Positions 6,864-8,525 of a stretch of 8,525 bases of DNA are shown here, piece by piece. Under the pieces are notes generated by a model that was not told the DNA's origin, did not search any database, and was given only the letters and a program-made list of their open reading frames with translations. Numbering within the stretch: position 1 is the first letter of the stretch; each line of letters starts with the position of its first letter. Origin of the DNA: an uncultured Erysipelotrichaceae bacterium (GTDB lineage Bacteria; Bacillota_I; Bacilli_A; RF39; UBA660); contig CACZQZ010000141.1 in assembly GCA_902783405.1 (NCBI GenBank), positions 1 through 8,525 of the forward strand, given 5' to 3'. The position numbers and the translations under genes were made by a program.

Positions 6864-6980
6864 TTATTTATTATTTCTATTTAAATAATATTTAGAAGTT
6901 CCTATCATATATTTATAGATATCTTCAAATTTTATTAACTCTAATTTATTTACTTATATAAGTAAATAATGTGACTTTAT
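6864..6980 (-). pseudogene. Eroded C-terminal tail of the GT2-like domain, beyond its stop
   Basis: After the TAA that ends the fused ORF (6981-6983), the same frame continues for eight codons. It meets a second TAA (6954-6956), then is open for 29 codons to a TAA at 6864-6866. This last segment (LELIKFEDIYKYMIGTSKYYLN) resembles the amphipathic C-terminal tail of the GT2 family to which the fused domain belongs (compare ..LKYMLKGTKDYL, from memory). The frame identity with the upstream ORF supports nonsense mutations plus internal loss rather than an unrelated small gene. There is no start or ribosome site for independent translation. Confidence 0.35.
6946..6969. repeat. Perfect 24-bp palindrome
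   Basis: The half-site TTATTTACTTAT is followed immediately by its exact reverse complement, with the centre between 6957 and 6958. It lies 11 bp past the stop of the fused ORF. It is wholly A/T except one C and one G, has no loop and no following T-run, so a terminator is unlikely. It could be an operator, a cruciform, or an accident of drift in AT-rich DNA. Confidence 0.6.
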
Positions 6981-8525
6981 TTAAGAAGATTTTTTGTTAT
7001 CTATATTATAGCTCGAATCATCATTTAAAATTTTGCCAATAGTTATATTGACACTATAAATTTTTAATCCTTTTTTTAAACAATGAGCTAAGAATAAAAC
7101 ATTTTCATTTTGACTATAAACTACATCAGTATCATCTATAGTATTAAATTCTATATTATTATTCATTATTTTTTCTCTTTTAAAAACAATAATTGAAAAT
7201 GCTAAATCTAAGCTGTTATAATTGTGTAGTCTTTTGTTTCTTTTATTTATTTTAGCATACTTATTACTACTTTCTAAATTAAACACTATAATATCTGCAA
7301 AAGGATTTTTTCTAAATTCATTTAATACTAATTCTTCATAGTTAGCTTCAAATATTACATTGCTATCACATAAAATTATTATATTTTCTTTAACATACTT
7401 AATCCCTTTATTTTTAGAAATTTCTCTTTCATTATAAATAGTAAAATTTTTGTATTTTTCAATTCTTTTCTTATTACATTGATTTATAACAGTACACTTA
7501 CTATTTATGTTCCTTTTCGTCAAGTCTTTCTTATTTAAATTCGTTGTCAATAATAATACTTCTAAAGAAAAATCCTTACTATTTTTTAAAGTTTTAATCT
7601 CATTATCTATATATTCAGTCATATCTTTAATATCATCTTTAATAAATATTACTTTAAATGTACTAAATAATATTTTTATATCTAGTAAAAAACTTATATG
7701 ATCTACATAATATATATCAAAATTTATTTTATCAAATATCGATATATTATTTCTTCCAATGACTTGAGCAAGGCCAATCATACCAGGTCTAATATCATTC
7801 CTTTTCTTTTGATAATCATTAAAATTATGATAATAATTTACTAGCCAAGGACGTGGCCCAATAATAGACATATCTCCTTTTAAGACATTAACAAATTGTG
7901 GTAATTCATCTAAAGATGTTTTTCTAAGTATATTACCTAATTTAGTTAATTTGTTATTTTTCATCGTTTTATATTTATATATATAAAAACTTTTTCCATT
8001 TAATCCTGTTCTTAATTGTTTGAAAATAATCTCATCTTTATCTATTAATTTAATTAGTATTATTATTATAATATTTACAGGTAATAGTATAACTAACATT
8101 ATAATAGAAAATACCATATCCATTAATCTTTTTATATAACTTTTATATATATTTAAGTCATTATTTCTATTTATCAATAATCCCATCAATATATAAAATA
8201 TTGGAGTTACTTCAATAACGCTAAAACTAAACATTAAATTAGTTAAATATGCTACCACAGGTAATAATAAGTATATTTTTTGATTATTGAAAGTGTTTTT
8301 AAAACCATTTGCTAATATAATAAAATGAAATATTATAAATGATATTAAGCCGAATATGCCTGTAGTTATGAGAATATGCAAGTATTCATTATGAGCTTTA
8401 TCATATGTAAACACTATATTATGATTTTTTTTCTTTATTGCCTTGCCATTATTAATATAAACGAAATTAGAAACTCCTACACCATGAACAATATGTCTAG
8501 GAATATATTTAATAGCTCTTTTCCA
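6981..8525 (-). CDS. O-antigen ligase-like / priming phosphoglycosyltransferase / GT2-like fusion (5' end outside window)
   Basis: The frame is open for 514 codons from the right edge to TAA at 6981-6983; residue 1 here is the codon at 8523-8525. Residues 1-121 are the C-terminus of a Wzy/WaaL-type membrane protein: GVGVSNF, then YDKAHNEYLHILITTGIFGL with the family's His-Asn (45-46), then two or three spans. Residues about 127-298 are a complete bacterial sugar transferase, which links a sugar phosphate to undecaprenyl phosphate. It has an N-terminal membrane helix, FKQLRTG (168-174), TSLDELPQ with the catalytic pair Asp206-Glu207, GPRP (223-226) and RPGMIGLAQV. Residues about 318-514 resemble a GT2 family (INQC 347-350, NER 365-367, CLKKGLKIYS). 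However, the DDD metal site reads CDS (386-388) and the GED motif reads NEN (473-475), so this part is probably inactive and is cut short. A GTG at 8412-8414 would be an internal start only; ligase-type sequence continues upstream of it, so I reject it. Domain identities are firm for the middle part, good for the ends. Confidence 0.85.
   Translation of the reverse strand, partial: WKRAIKYIPRHIVHGVGVSNFVYINNGKAIKKKNHNIVFTYDKAHNEYLHILITTGIFGLISFIIFHFIILANGFKNTFNNQKIYLLLPVVAYLTNLMFSFSVIEVTPIFYILMGLLINRNNDLNIYKSYIKRLMDMVFSIIMLVILLPVNIIIIILIKLIDKDEIIFKQLRTGLNGKSFYIYKYKTMKNNKLTKLGNILRKTSLDELPQFVNVLKGDMSIIGPRPWLVNYYHNFNDYQKKRNDIRPGMIGLAQVIGRNNISIFDKINFDIYYVDHISFLLDIKILFSTFKVIFIKDDIKDMTEYIDNEIKTLKNSKDFSLEVLLLTTNLNKKDLTKRNINSKCTVINQCNKKRIEKYKNFTIYNEREISKNKGIKYVKENIIILCDSNVIFEANYEELVLNEFRKNPFADIIVFNLESSNKYAKINKRNKRLHNYNSLDLAFSIIVFKREKIMNNNIEFNTIDDTDVVYSQNENVLFLAHCLKKGLKIYSVNITIGKILNDDSSYNIDNKKSS

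Noticed and set aside
6946..6969. The palindrome as a terminator for the fused gene
   Set aside because: It has no loop, almost no G/C in the stem and no T-run after it on the minus strand.
7507..7701. Plus-strand open frame opposite the fused gene
   Set aside because: It is antisense to the GT2-like and PGT coding sequence and has no family features; a chance frame in AT-rich DNA.
8412..8414. GTG as the start of the fused polysaccharide protein
   Set aside because: The frame is open upstream to the window edge and the residues there continue the ligase-type fold, so the true start lies outside the window.
1..8525. CRISPR array, tRNA, rRNA, insertion sequence or prophage genes
   Set aside because: No regularly spaced repeats, cloverleaf or CCA ends, transposase or integrase motifs, or phage proteins were seen on either strand.

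Overview
The window (about 25-30% GC by eye) looks like the chromosome of an uncultured, gut-type low-GC Firmicute, probably an AT-rich Bacilli relative. The signs are the extreme AT bias, a tRNA-sensing T-box leader, AGGA/GGAGG ribosome sites and sigma-A type promoters. TGA is used as a stop (end of the gene at 2114-2653) and tryptophan is TGG, so this is not a mollicute using the mycoplasma code. All confident genes lie on the minus strand, so the biological order runs from right to left.

Right part (8525 to about 4270): the end of a surface-polysaccharide locus. The first ORF runs in from the right edge. It is unusual because it joins, in one frame, the C-terminal part of an O-antigen ligase/polymerase-type membrane protein, a complete priming phosphoglycosyltransferase with its Asp-Glu pair, and a degenerate GT2-type glycosyltransferase domain that has lost its acidic motifs. 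Beyond its stop the same frame continues through a second stop into what looks like the eroded GT2 C-terminal tail. A 729-residue multi-spanning GT-C-like glycosyltransferase follows behind its own candidate promoter. After it comes a short, stop-interrupted stretch that looks like a second dead GT2 gene, then a hairpin terminator. The locus end therefore appears to be decaying.

Middle part (about 4200 to 2844): a gap with a candidate small RNA on the plus strand (about 4122-4201, low confidence), a strong minus-strand promoter, and a gene for an AI-2E/PerM family membrane transporter.

Left part (2850 to 1): an alanine T-box riboswitch (specifier GCU) controls a tightly packed operon: a deoxynucleoside-monophosphate-kinase-like P-loop protein, cytidylate kinase (cmk) and alanyl-tRNA synthetase (alaS, 3' end outside the window). 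The T-box sits between the transporter and the kinases, and its Stem I includes the transporter's stop codon. Uncharged tRNA-Ala would thus set expression of alaS together with two nucleotide kinases. The alaS product is a compact form with no room for the usual beta-barrel between the tRNA-recognition and editing domains.
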